This document shows, in pieces, positions 7,177-16,034 of a stretch of DNA of 64,000 nt (within the stretch, counting starts at the first letter, position 1; each line of letters begins with the position of its first letter). Below the pieces are notes generated by a model, which was given only the letters and a program-made list of their open reading frames with translations, was not told the origin of the DNA and made no database searches. The stretch lies in assembly GCA_016704425.1 (NCBI GenBank), contig JADJAC010000010.1, forward strand, positions 526,073-590,072, written 5' to 3'. This stretch comes from Sphingomonadales bacterium. Lineage in GTDB: Bacteria; Pseudomonadota; Alphaproteobacteria; Sphingomonadales; Sphingomonadaceae. Position numbers and translations under genes: made by a program.

Positions 7177-9402
7177 TCAGCCCGTCACCCGAAAACCGGC
7201 CTCCTCTTCCTCTCCCGCCACACCGGCCCGAGGTGTGGCGGCACCGGGCGCGATCTGTTCGAGGACACGCTCGATCCTTGCCACCTCGGCCTGAAGCGTT
7301 ACCCGCTGCAGTTCTGGAAGCCGCTTCTCGCGCAGCAACAGCCGCGCCTCGTCAGCTCCGCGCTGCCAGGCCGGGCGATGCCGTTCAGCAATGCAGGCAT
7401 TGGGGCAGCGGACCGGCTCGCACATGGCGATCATTGGTCCGGTCGCACCCGGTTCCGAAATGCGGTTGAGGCACAGGGCAGTTGCCGGATCAAAGAAGCA
7501 ATCGGCCAGCGGGCCGACATGCAATGTCCGCGCGAGACTGCCGAGCATCGTCCGTAGGCGTGGCCGGTCGGCAATCATGGCGGGTAGCGGCGCCAACTCG
7601 TGGGCGGCAGTATCGAGTGCGGCTCCGATCCTGTTCGCGGCAGGTCCGCCAAGGCGCGCACCACCTTGCCGATCGTCGAAGTAGACGAGGGTATCGTCGA
7701 TCTGGCCAAGCGCGCGCTGGGCTTCGATCTCTCCCCGAAATCCGGACCGGCTGCTGCCGGCATAGCCTTCGAACGCCGCAACGCTGGCGTGCTTGTACTG
7801 GATCATGCCGGCAATCGTCCCAAAGGGCCGGTTGGCGATGTGCCAGGCGATGGTCCGGCGAAACTGGCGTGTGGTCAGACGCCAGGGCGCGCCATTGGGG
7901 CCGGCAGGAATGATCGGTGCCTGCGCCGTTCCGAACCGGTCGTTGAGATGATCGCGAAACCGGTTGAGTTGCCGGACGATCTCTGCAGAAATATGCGTCT
8001 TGGTGTTAACCCGAAGCGCGAGGACCGGCCACAAGGTCGTTGTCCCGCGCGCTTGCCCCGCCCGCGCGGAAAGCCGTTCGAGGACGGCGATGGCTTCGGC
8101 AACCGGTGCGATCGTGACCCACTCGGTCTCCTCGCCGCCTCCGCGCTTGCCCTTGTAAGCAGTGGACTTGATGCGATGCCGCAAGATCGCACCGTCTTCT
8201 GCTCTGCTGATGGACAGGCATCCCCGCTTCATCGCCTGGATCTCGCTGTCCCGCATGCCTGAGAGATAGGCACAAACGACGTAGGCTGCCGACTGCAGCA
8301 TGACCTCTTCGAGAGCCAGGACCTTGGCATCGAAGCGGGTGCGCCAGGGCCGGCCAGTATCGGGATCGGCTGAAATGGGCGTATCCATCCCGCCGATCTC
8401 GGTGCCGAGTTCTGCGACGGCTGCGGCAATAAGGTCCGGCGCGCCGGTGGTTAGGCTCAGGTGCATGGCCGGTTCGGCCTGCGCGTCGATGCCGGCATGG
8501 AGGTGGATCAGATGATAGTTGATCGGTGGCGTGACTTCGCCGCTTTGCGGATCTGTCCGCGTTGTGCCGTTGTGTGCGGTGGTCCAGATCGGAAACCCGC
8601 GCCCTTGTTGCCGCAAGGCGGCAATATAGGTCTTGAGGCGTTGGCGTTGCCGCGACCGACGATCCGCGTGATCAAGACTTGCCTCAGCGGCAACCAGACG
8701 GTCACGCTTTGCTTCGAGGCGATCGAGTTCCGCCCGCGCGGCGAGGATGTCATCTGCATAGCAGGTCAGGTAGCGCAGCGACCAGGCGAGTAGCGGGGTG
8801 ATGATCTCTTCCGGAATGCGCGGCGTCCGGTTCTCTCCGGCGACGTACTTTGCTCCTGCTACCGAGAAAGGGCTGCGCCCCGGCCACGGCTCAAAGGACA
8901 GGCTCGCAGTCGGCAGATGGTGCCGCAACTCATGCAGGTCGAAGATTATCCGCAGCAGCGCTGCCGCCGCAACCGGACGCAGTCCGGCAAGGCGCAAAGA
9001 GCGGGCGTAGCGATCGACAAAGGACTGATCGACCCGGCCGAGATCGAAACGACCCAGCTGAGCCTTCACGAAGTCGAAAAAGCGCAAGGTCCGGTTGGCC
9101 TCGCCGCGCACCCCCGCCGGCTCAAGCCGTGAACGGTGGCCGGGTAGATCGACATTGAGACGCGCATGAAGAATCTGGCGCAGGGCATCGGCGATGGATG
9201 GGTCGTCGATACCATCGAAATGTACCGTGACATGACACCGCCGGGCATTGTCGCGAAACACGCCGGGAGCCAGATCCCAGACCGGATCGCCATATCGCGA
9301 GATATGCGCGCGATCGACCCCAGGGCGGAGCGGTGCGGAGATGAGCACCGGGAGGGCGTCGCGTTCATTGCAGCTGTCGGCCAGAAGCTGGAGAGCGGTC
9401 AT
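7177..9402 (-). CDS. Tyrosine recombinase, third of the trio
   Basis: This is a 741-aa protein whose start overlaps the stop of the second recombinase by four bases. The central-to-C-terminal region has the catalytic first Arg in YLSGMRDSEIQAM. The box-II position reads TRQFRRT, with Gln where His is usual, and the last box is YKHASVAAFEGYAG with the His and the likely nucleophile Tyr. A Cys-rich tail (CEPVRCPNACIAERH) may bind zinc, as in the long TnpB-like recombinases of Tn554-type elements. It acts on DNA, presumably together with its two partners at the element ends. Confidence 0.85.
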   Translation of the reverse strand: MTALQLLADSCNERDALPVLISAPLRPGVDRAHISRYGDPVWDLAPGVFRDNARRCHVTVHFDGIDDPSIADALRQILHARLNVDLPGHRSRLEPAGVRGEANRTLRFFDFVKAQLGRFDLGRVDQSFVDRYARSLRLAGLRPVAAAALLRIIFDLHELRHHLPTASLSFEPWPGRSPFSVAGAKYVAGENRTPRIPEEIITPLLAWSLRYLTCYADDILAARAELDRLEAKRDRLVAAEASLDHADRRSRQRQRLKTYIAALRQQGRGFPIWTTAHNGTTRTDPQSGEVTPPINYHLIHLHAGIDAQAEPAMHLSLTTGAPDLIAAAVAELGTEIGGMDTPISADPDTGRPWRTRFDAKVLALEEVMLQSAAYVVCAYLSGMRDSEIQAMKRGCLSISRAEDGAILRHRIKSTAYKGKRGGGEETEWVTIAPVAEAIAVLERLSARAGQARGTTTLWPVLALRVNTKTHISAEIVRQLNRFRDHLNDRFGTAQAPIIPAGPNGAPWRLTTRQFRRTIAWHIANRPFGTIAGMIQYKHASVAAFEGYAGSSRSGFRGEIEAQRALGQIDDTLVYFDDRQGGARLGGPAANRIGAALDTAAHELAPLPAMIADRPRLRTMLGSLARTLHVGPLADCFFDPATALCLNRISEPGATGPMIAMCEPVRCPNACIAERHRPAWQRGADEARLLLREKRLPELQRVTLQAEVARIERVLEQIAPGAATPRAGVAGEEEEAGFRVTG

Positions 9403-11186
9403 GCGCGGGCCTCGGGTGGCAGGTAAACCATGGGAGGTTCGGCCGCGACCTGCGCCCGGGCCCTTGCAACAACGTCGTCGGCGAAGGCGGGAAGTATCTG
9501 CTGAACAATGCGGTCACGGGCATGGCCGAACTTGGCTGCCCACTCGGCCGCGCTCAAACCGGCTCGCTGATCATCAACGAAGGTGAGGAACGCGAGGATG
9601 GCGGGCAGCTTGCGCGCGGTGATGACCGCGTTGCGACAATCTAGGCAACCCCAGAATGGCGTGGGGCACGCGGTACCGGCAGATGCAAAGGGACTGGAAT
9701 AGAAGTTGCCGCAGCTGGCAAGCCAGACGTCCTGTTCGCCGTCGAGAAGTGCGCGCGAGATGCCTTCATAATCCGGATCGGGGCTCGCCAACGCGCCGTG
9801 CCGCCGCTCCTCGTCCGAGGGAGGAAGTATCCTTGGACCGGTCAGCGCTTCTTCGAAGGCGTCCGCCACGGCCTGCTCGTGCAGCGGTCTGAGTGCCGGA
9901 ATATCGGCGTAGTGCCGTGCCGCGATCTCGACGGTATGGCCAACGGCGAAGCGGGCCATGTGCCCTTCGGTCTTCAGGTACCACAAGGCCTTGTGGGTCT
10001 TGCGCAGGTGCGAAAGGCGCAGATGGAGCGGTCGGCCGGCGTCATCGACAATGCCGTGACGCTGCGTCCAGGCGTCGATCGTCGTGCGCGGATGGCGGAT
10101 ACCAGCGGTGATCTCGTTGGTCTGATAATATACCCAAAGGTTGTCGCTGGAATTATGCACCCTGGCCTTGGCGGAGAGTGCGATAATCCGCCGGATCAGG
10201 CCGCCCGGCGTCGATGAGCCACCATCACGGACCCGGATGGTCTTGTGCTCGGCACCGTGGGCGCGAAGCTTGGTGTAGGCGACATCGACGGTGCCGCCCG
10301 AAGCGTTGCGCAGGCAATCGATGGTGAGCGACTTGCAGCACTCCAGCTCGAGCCCCGTCTCCAGCGAGAGCAGAACGAGAAGCGGCACGACGTCGTGTGC
10401 AGTAAGGTAGTGGGCAGCATGGAGGCTCAGGTTGAACCTTGCCCCGCTCAGTTCGCGGATCCACCGCAGCTTGTACAGACTCTGACATGCGGGATCACGG
10501 TGGTGCAGCACACCGCGCGCTTCGATGGCAGCGTGGGCTTGGCGGTAAGCGCCTTCTATCTCCGGCACCTCATCCAAACGCGGCCCCGACCGCAAGCGCG
10601 CCTCGATCGCAACAAGATCGGCGCGTGCCGCATCGCGGAGTTGGCGAGCGACATACGGACTGTAGGCATCGCGTGGATGGGGGCGAACGTGGGGGTGCGA
10701 GCTGACGTAGCGCAGCCGTTCCCGCAAGCCAGGATCGACAAGCTCGGGACCATCGGCCGCAATGCGGCGAAGGACGGAGACGACCTTGGCGACATAGGTC
10801 GGCGCATGTGTCCGCGACTTACCCTGCGCAGCGAGCCACCTCTCGAACCCGTCGATATGGTCGGCGCGAAGGTCTGCCGGGCCGTTGATCCGGTCGCCTG
10901 TCCCGGCAAGATAGGCAAAGAAGTTCGGTAACTGCGTCACGTATGTCTTGATCGACGAACGTACCAAAATGGGGCCGCGCGGGGCAACGAGCATGAACAG
11001 GCCCCGTGCAAAGGCGAGAGCCAGGCCTCGTGGCCGCAAGCTGGTGAAATCCACGAGCAACTCGCCGCCGTATGGCGGATCGATCATGAAGCGCAGCCTG
11101 CTGATCTGCGACCATGGATCGGCCTCGGGCGCAGTCGCCGAGGCCTCGAAACTGACCTTGCGTCCTTTGCGTGGAGCAGCGGTCAT
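9399..11186 (-). CDS. Tyrosine recombinase, second of the trio
   Basis: This is a 595-aa recombinase, overlapping the first gene by four bases and the third by four. Box II is intact (LSHLRKTHKALWY) and the final box (AVGHTVEIAARHYAD) has His and Tyr. The box-I Arg, however, is replaced in SLETGLELECC. The N-terminal SAM-like DNA-binding region and a C-terminal Cys-containing section (CPTPFWGCLDCRNAV) are present. Loss of the first Arg suggests a structural or strand-selective role rather than independent cleavage. This fits a trio acting as a complex, but that is inference. Confidence 0.85.
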   Translation of the reverse strand: MTAAPRKGRKVSFEASATAPEADPWSQISRLRFMIDPPYGGELLVDFTSLRPRGLALAFARGLFMLVAPRGPILVRSSIKTYVTQLPNFFAYLAGTGDRINGPADLRADHIDGFERWLAAQGKSRTHAPTYVAKVVSVLRRIAADGPELVDPGLRERLRYVSSHPHVRPHPRDAYSPYVARQLRDAARADLVAIEARLRSGPRLDEVPEIEGAYRQAHAAIEARGVLHHRDPACQSLYKLRWIRELSGARFNLSLHAAHYLTAHDVVPLLVLLSLETGLELECCKSLTIDCLRNASGGTVDVAYTKLRAHGAEHKTIRVRDGGSSTPGGLIRRIIALSAKARVHNSSDNLWVYYQTNEITAGIRHPRTTIDAWTQRHGIVDDAGRPLHLRLSHLRKTHKALWYLKTEGHMARFAVGHTVEIAARHYADIPALRPLHEQAVADAFEEALTGPRILPPSDEERRHGALASPDPDYEGISRALLDGEQDVWLASCGNFYSSPFASAGTACPTPFWGCLDCRNAVITARKLPAILAFLTFVDDQRAGLSAAEWAAKFGHARDRIVQQILPAFADDVVARARAQVAAEPPMVYLPPEARA

Positions 11187-12574
11187 GATGGAAGATAGCC
11201 CGGTACGAGTGCCAACAGCTCTTCGACCGCCGCATCAACGGTATCGGCACGCGTGGAGAGGTGATCGAGATAGATCGAGGTCGTGGCGAGGCTTGAATGA
11301 CCGAGCAATCGCTGAACCTGCTGAAGCGGATCGCCGACCAACTGGCGATAGCCTTCCATGGCGCCCACCGGTCCCGCCGCTTCGGCAAGACGGCGCTGGA
11401 TCAGCATCGCCAGCATGTGGACCGCAAAGGAATGCCTGAGTTGATGGGGGCTGACCCGGACCGGGATGCCGGCATCCGTGCAACGGCGGCTCGCCCGCGC
11501 GAAGATCGCTTCCCACGAGTTGGGGAGCACCGGATGCCCGACCTCGGTCAGCCAGAGCACCGCTGCTTCGCAGGGCGTTCCGTCGTCATCGCAAATGACG
11601 AGCCTCCCGCGTTCATCCGGTGTGACGACCTCCATGTCCATTGTGCCACCGCCAACGAGATGCAATGCGCTCGGCCCGAATGAGGGGCGGTGGATGAAGA
11701 TCGGGCGGTCGATGGCTTCCCAGCCACGGCGTCTTGCGAACTTGGCGACGGCTTCGGCTCGCTCAACGGCGATATAGGCGTCAAACACCGGTAACAAACG
11801 GCGCGGCAGCAACATGCTACGCCCCCTGTCTCCCTTGGTGAGTGCCGCCGGAAGCTCGACCCGCCGCTGCCGTTCCGTGCGGGCGCCGCCAACCGGAATC
11901 TCGGCAGCGAGCATGTGGGATGCCTCTTCCAGGCGCAGGCCGGTGGTGACCAGCAGATCGGCGAACAGCGCGTTGCGCGCGCCATTGCGGTCACGTGCTC
12001 CAGAGCGCTCGGTTCCTTCAACGGTCAGGCCGCGCAGGCCGACCTCGCGGAAGGCGCGGTAATCGGTGAGATCGATGAAGCGGACATCGGACCGACGGGC
12101 CGCGCGTTCGTAGGCGTCGTTGCGCCCGGCAATGGCAGCGCGGCGACCACCCTGAGATCTTTGCCAGATCTGCCGGTGGGTAAAGGGCGTGCGCTCGACC
12201 AAACCTTCCCGCTCGGCCCATCGATAAAGCTTGTCGAGAGAGGCAATCGCCCGGTTCCACGTCGATGCCGAGACCCGGAACTCAGCGTCGGTGCGCCGTC
12301 GGGCACGATGATAGGCACTGACATCATCGGTATCGGCTTGCCAGACGGACTTGCCGCGCGCGGAGGTGAGGAAGCGGACCCAGACCAGAACATCATAGCC
12401 GTGAGCGCGCAGCGAATGGCGAGACCGCGCCCCGTTCAACGGCAGATCAAGAAAGTAGCGGTCGAGGTCTGGATCGTAGATCTCTCCACCTCGCAGGATC
12501 ACCGGGATGTACGAGTCCAGGCCATCTGCCACCCGGCGTTCCTGAATGACGATCAGCGTCTCTGAAGTATCCAC
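11183..12574 (-). CDS. Tyrosine recombinase, first of the trio
   Basis: This is a 463-aa recombinase at the head of the three-gene operon. It keeps the full catalytic set I can read: Arg in VTTGLRLEEASHM, HQLRHSFAVHML with His and Arg, and LGHSSLATTSIYLDH with His and the nucleophile Tyr. The N-terminal core-binding domain spans roughly residues 45-160. It lies about 190 bp from the element's right end, where an inverted repeat and a G-rich segment occur. Of the three, it is the best candidate for an independently active strand-exchange enzyme. Confidence 0.9.
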   Translation of the reverse strand: MDTSETLIVIQERRVADGLDSYIPVILRGGEIYDPDLDRYFLDLPLNGARSRHSLRAHGYDVLVWVRFLTSARGKSVWQADTDDVSAYHRARRRTDAEFRVSASTWNRAIASLDKLYRWAEREGLVERTPFTHRQIWQRSQGGRRAAIAGRNDAYERAARRSDVRFIDLTDYRAFREVGLRGLTVEGTERSGARDRNGARNALFADLLVTTGLRLEEASHMLAAEIPVGGARTERQRRVELPAALTKGDRGRSMLLPRRLLPVFDAYIAVERAEAVAKFARRRGWEAIDRPIFIHRPSFGPSALHLVGGGTMDMEVVTPDERGRLVICDDDGTPCEAAVLWLTEVGHPVLPNSWEAIFARASRRCTDAGIPVRVSPHQLRHSFAVHMLAMLIQRRLAEAAGPVGAMEGYRQLVGDPLQQVQRLLGHSSLATTSIYLDHLSTRADTVDAAVEELLALVPGYLPS

Positions 12575-12767
12575 AGCTTGCCAGTCCCTCCCCCGGACCC
12601 CCTCCCGAATCCAGATCTCACACGTTGCGCGTCTGCGGGACGGTGGCCATCAGGCCGGACTACGCCAGCTTATGGATAGCGCTTCATCCGGCCTGATGAC
12701 CCCCTGCGTTGTGCCAAGAACATACCGTTCAATGGTGCGTCAGGCACGGTGCAGACTGTCCAGATAA
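12575..12767. promoter_or_regulatory. Right end of the trio element with dyad
   Basis: This 193-bp non-coding segment lies upstream of the recombinase operon. It contains a perfect 12-bp inverted repeat (CATCAGGCCGGA at 12648-12659 and its complement at 12687-12698), a G-rich stretch on the minus strand (12582-12608) and the terminal repeat at 12754-12766. It should hold the operon promoter and recombinase-binding sites. No clear sigma-70 promoter was identified. Confidence 0.55.
12754..12766. repeat. Right terminal inverted repeat of the trio element
   Basis: Complement reads TATCTGGACAGTC, matching 6175-6187 at 11 of 13 positions, immediately inside the junction with ardC. Confidence 0.7.
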
Positions 12768-13472
12768 GGCCACCAGCTCCTCGAACGCATAAGCCTTGTC
12801 GCCAAAACGCTTGCCAAATTCGCGGGCGAGCCGCGAGGCATGGCCTGACCAATGGCCAAGCTCATGCGCTTTCGTGGCCACGAATCCGTCTTCGGTGTTG
12901 AAGACATTGGGGTGCGGAAGCTGAATATAATCAGCGCCTGGCGAGTAGAACGCGCGGTCTCCGCCGAGGCGTATGTCAGCCGGGATCGGGCCGAAAAAGC
13001 GCTCGATGGCAGCGGCCTTCTGCGAGGGCGTCGGCGGTGCTTCGGGCACCGGGCTCGGATAGAAATGCGGCGGCAGACCATCGATCTGAGAGGCGTTGAA
13101 CACGCTGTAGGCGCGCATGAAGCGGATTGTTTTTGACGATTCCTCGCCCGTTGCATGGTCGATCGCAGTCTTCTTCGTGCTGTTGAAGTAGATGCTCGGC
13201 TCGGCGGTCTCGCCCTTGCGGACTTGTCCGCCAAGCTCGATGGCTTGCCGCCAGGTCATCCAGTAGCGTGAGCCATAACCATAGTGGTCGGCCACCGCCC
13301 AAAGATAGAGGCGGTTGATCCCTGTGTAAGGGACGCCTGCAGCGCGCAGCGGCGCTCCGCCCATACCTGTCTTCTTCCAGGGTCGGCGCCAGGGCAGCGT
13401 TCCGGCCTCAATTGTATCGATGATCAGATTGGTGATTTCCTGCGCGACGTCGCGCTTGGGTCGTTGGCGCAT
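12768..13472 (-). pseudogene. ardC: ardC, 5' part (interrupted by recombinase element)
   Basis: These are the first 235 codons of an ArdC-type antirestriction protein. The start at 13472 has GAGGAG seven bases upstream. The ssDNA-binding domain (LPWRRPWKKTG, YTGINRLYLW, ELGGQVRKGE) and the zincin motif HELGH at 203-207 are intact. The frame enters the element after EELVA and ends after about a dozen foreign residues. The C-terminal helices lie 6.6 kb away at 5922-6170. Loss of the tail probably inactivates the protein, while the cargo ArdC may compensate. Confidence 0.88.
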
Positions 13473-13484
13473 TGGCCTGCTCCT

Positions 13485-13526
13485 CAACAAAAAGAGGCCC
13501 GGCTCACTCAGGCGAGTGGCCGGGCC
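13485..13526 (-). terminator. Rho-independent terminator after the ParB-like gene
   Basis: A GC-rich hairpin with arms of 12-13 bases (13496-13508 with 13515-13526, one bulged base) is followed on the minus strand by TCTTTTTGTT. It lies 28 bp after the ParB-like stop and just before the ardC ribosome site, so ardC probably needs its own promoter or read-through. Confidence 0.7.
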
Positions 13527-13553
13527 GGTCATCAGGAGGGGTGATTGACCGCC

Positions 13554-15659
13554 TCAGGCGGCTACCGCCGCTTCTTCACAGGCGACTTCAGGTTGATGTT
13601 CATTGATGAGCTCGTCGGCCTTGCTGTCGGCTTCACCGTCATCGCCATCGCAGACGTCGGCGACAGGGTCGCTTTCGTCGGTGTCCGGGATGACCGGATC
13701 AGCGGGATTGGCACCAATCGTGAACTTCATGCCTTCGGGGAGCCAGGCCAGTGCTGCTTCCTTGACGTCCTGTTCAACGATCGCCTTGCCGGCGAAGATC
13801 GTCTCGCAGGTCTTGGCAAGGTCAGCCTTCTTCGATGCGGCATAACGCGCCGCAAGATCGCTGCCGCCGACTTCGGTCAGCGCGGCAAGACACGAGGTCT
13901 TGCTGACTCGGTCGAAGAAATTCTCGGCTGTCGGCCGCCACATCGCTGCAACGTCGATGTCGAGCATACTGCCGATGACAGCATGGATCGGATGATATTC
14001 CGAACCATAGCCCTTCTTGGCTTCGAGCGAGATGGCCACCGCATAGGCGAGCCACGCCGCCTTGGCTTCGTCGGCAAGTTCGCGGAAGGCAATGAAGCGC
14101 TGGGCTGCACAGCCATGTTCCTGCCATGCCGTATCGAGCGCGTTTTCGGCCTCGGCGAGAATCCCCTCAGCTGTGGACTGCGAAAGTTCTCCGGTCGCCG
14201 GATCGCTGGGTCGTCCGCCCTTGATCGAGGTTCCCCGGCTTTCATAGCTGCGGCTGTCAGCCAGCGCGAAGATGGCGAAGTCGAGCGCGAGCCCCGCATC
14301 GGTGAGCAGCGATGCCGACAGGATATTGCGGCGCTGGACCGAAAGCTCGTCGAACAGGCGGGCGCTGATCGGCTTTTCCGTGCCCGGCGCAACTGCCTCG
14401 GGACTGGAAGGCGCAGCGCTGCCTCGCTTGGTAGAACCTGGCACCGGCTCTTCGGCCGTCGCTGTCACCTTGCCATTCTCATCGGTCTCGAACGACAGGC
14501 GCTTTTCGCTGTAGTAATCGGCCTCGAGGACCATCTCGCCGCGGGTGGTGAGAACCAGGAACCGTCCGGCCTCACTGCGCCATTCTTCGGGCAGTTCGCG
14601 CACCGGGTTATTGAGGTCGCTGCGCTCAGCATCGAGATCCTCATACTCGGCCTCGAGCTGTGCGAAATCGGTCTCATTGCCCTCAGGGTCGCCTTCATGT
14701 CCTTCGTCGATGATCTCGCTGATTTCTTCCATGCGGGCATCGATCGCGTCAATTCGGGCTCGTGCTTCTTCGGAGAGCGGCGCGGGCGGCAGCCGGACAG
14801 CATTGACGCCCATTTCGCTGCGTGCCTGCCAGGAATTGGTCGACGCCACCGGGCTGATCCAGGCAAGGCCCGTCTCGGCAGTGATACGCTGGGCTTCGGC
14901 TTCCATTTTCTCCGCCGCAAGCCTGTGGGCGATCTCGATGTCGATCCAGCGATCATCTGCCGCTTCGCTGAAGAGGTCGCGCTCGATCTTGCCGCCGGCG
15001 GCCACATAGGCATCTTCGCCGATCAGCAGCGCGATTGGGTCATTGCCGCGCATGGAACCGCTCGCCACCATCCGCCGAATGGCATCGGCGCTTGGGTTAT
15101 AGGCGTAGCGCATCTGCTCAAAGACCCGCAGCTGCACCTCGTGCTGATCGGTCGCGGCGTAAGCCTTGGCGATCTCGAGAGTGACATCGCCTTTGGCAAG
15201 CGCCTCGAAGATCGGCTCGGCGAGGTTGGCAAGACGCAGACGGCCTTCCACGAAGCGCTGGGTCAGGCCAAAGCGTTTGGCGACCGCGGCAACATCGCTG
15301 CCTTCCTTGATGAAGTGCTGGAAGGCGCGGCATTCTTCAGCTGGTGACATCCCGACGCGCTGGAAGTTCTCAGCGAGCGAGGCCTCGCCAGCTTCCTCTT
15401 CGCTGCCCTCGAGCAGCTTGCATTCGATCTCGGCATCGGGGGCCCAGGCACCACGCGTGACGATCATCTCGATGGCCCGCAGGCGGCGGCCACCGGCGAT
15501 CACGGCAAACTTGCCGCGCTTCTTGCTCTTGGTGACCAGCAAGTTCTGCAAAAGGCCGCGCGCTTCGATGTCGGCGGAAAGCTGGATATCGTCTTCTTCG
15601 CTGCGCGTTTTGCGCACATTGGCATCGCTCAGATAGAGCCGGGAAAAGGGAATAAGCAT
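13554..15659 (-). CDS. ParB/Srx-domain plasmid protein (701 aa)
   Basis: This is a 701-aa protein. The start MLIPFSRLYLSDANVRKT at 15659 is set by AGGAG eight bases upstream. The N-terminal 100 residues are a ParB/sulfiredoxin-type domain with the signature AGGRRLRAIEMI. A helix-turn-helix region follows (VAKRFGLTQRFVEGRLRLANLA). The remaining ~450 residues contain acidic and coiled-coil-like stretches of unknown role. Large ParB-like proteins of this type are common in conjugative-plasmid accessory regions next to ArdC and are distinct from the true partition ParB, which is encoded separately at 31786-32805. Likely roles are DNA binding or CTP-dependent spreading. A nuclease function has been claimed for some relatives. 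Confidence 0.8.
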   Translation of the reverse strand: MLIPFSRLYLSDANVRKTRSEEDDIQLSADIEARGLLQNLLVTKSKKRGKFAVIAGGRRLRAIEMIVTRGAWAPDAEIECKLLEGSEEEAGEASLAENFQRVGMSPAEECRAFQHFIKEGSDVAAVAKRFGLTQRFVEGRLRLANLAEPIFEALAKGDVTLEIAKAYAATDQHEVQLRVFEQMRYAYNPSADAIRRMVASGSMRGNDPIALLIGEDAYVAAGGKIERDLFSEAADDRWIDIEIAHRLAAEKMEAEAQRITAETGLAWISPVASTNSWQARSEMGVNAVRLPPAPLSEEARARIDAIDARMEEISEIIDEGHEGDPEGNETDFAQLEAEYEDLDAERSDLNNPVRELPEEWRSEAGRFLVLTTRGEMVLEADYYSEKRLSFETDENGKVTATAEEPVPGSTKRGSAAPSSPEAVAPGTEKPISARLFDELSVQRRNILSASLLTDAGLALDFAIFALADSRSYESRGTSIKGGRPSDPATGELSQSTAEGILAEAENALDTAWQEHGCAAQRFIAFRELADEAKAAWLAYAVAISLEAKKGYGSEYHPIHAVIGSMLDIDVAAMWRPTAENFFDRVSKTSCLAALTEVGGSDLAARYAASKKADLAKTCETIFAGKAIVEQDVKEAALAWLPEGMKFTIGANPADPVIPDTDESDPVADVCDGDDGEADSKADELINEHQPEVACEEAAVAA

Positions 15660-15700
15660 GGTCGTGACTCCTGATGTACACCCGGCAATCACCCGGGCAC

Positions 15701-15722
15701 ACATCCCCTCCCCCTCCCCTTC
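15701..15722 (-). repeat. G-tract motif, copy 3
   Basis: The minus strand has G runs of 4, 5 and 4 separated by single A, preceded by GAA and followed by TGTG. It lies about 45 bases upstream of the ParB-like start, in the probable 5' leader. It matches copies 1 and 2. Confidence 0.7.
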
Positions 15723-16034
15723 TGATCTGCGTTTCACGCAGACCTCAGGGTTAGTCGTTGTCGTCCCGCGGATGGAAAGCGTGGCATTCTTCGGATTTGG
15801 AGCGCGCGGCTCGTCAGAGGTCAGAATGCCGCAATGGTTGGATGCTCATGAGGAGGCGATCCTTGGATCGCCACAATTCGCAGCCCGATCAGACCGATTC
15901 GGGTGCCGAACGCGGCTCAACCGCTCGCGACTGCCAGACTAGACTTATAGTTCGGCTCGAAGCGGACATGCCGCTTTCGGGATGGCGCATCGGCCCGGCT
16001 CATGACCGGGAAGAGGGTGGGAAGCGGACATCGC
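15723..16034. other. Non-coding gap with two small hairpins
   Basis: No convincing gene is seen. It contains a perfect 7-bp-arm hairpin TCTGCGT-ttc-ACGCAGA (15726-15742) directly upstream of the G-tract motif, and AAGCGG-acatg-CCGCTT (15960-15976), which resembles a sphingomonad repetitive extragenic palindrome. It separates the ParB-like gene from the SMR gene, so it should include the ParB-like promoter. Confidence 0.5.

Larger units (their letters stand above)
6171..12767 (-). mobile_element. Three-recombinase (RIT/Tn554-like) element carrying ardC
   Basis: This roughly 6.6-kb element lies inside ardC. Its ends carry imperfect inverted repeats, TATCCTGACAGTC (6175-6187) against the complement of 12754-12766 (TATCTGGACAGTC), 11 of 13 identical. 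A GGC trinucleotide is present at both junctions (6168-6170 and 12768-12770), and removing the element with one GGC restores the ardC frame exactly. It encodes three tyrosine recombinases with four-base ATGA-type overlaps, then a complete ardC as cargo. The organisation matches recombinase-in-trio and Tn554-type elements. Those usually insert by site-specific recombination, which fits a short shared core rather than a longer target duplication. Confidence 0.85.

Noticed and set aside
13545..15347. 600-codon open frame opposite the ParB-like gene
   Set aside because: It is antisense to a gene with clear domains and a ribosome site; its own translation shows no domain and low-complexity composition typical of high-G+C shadow frames.
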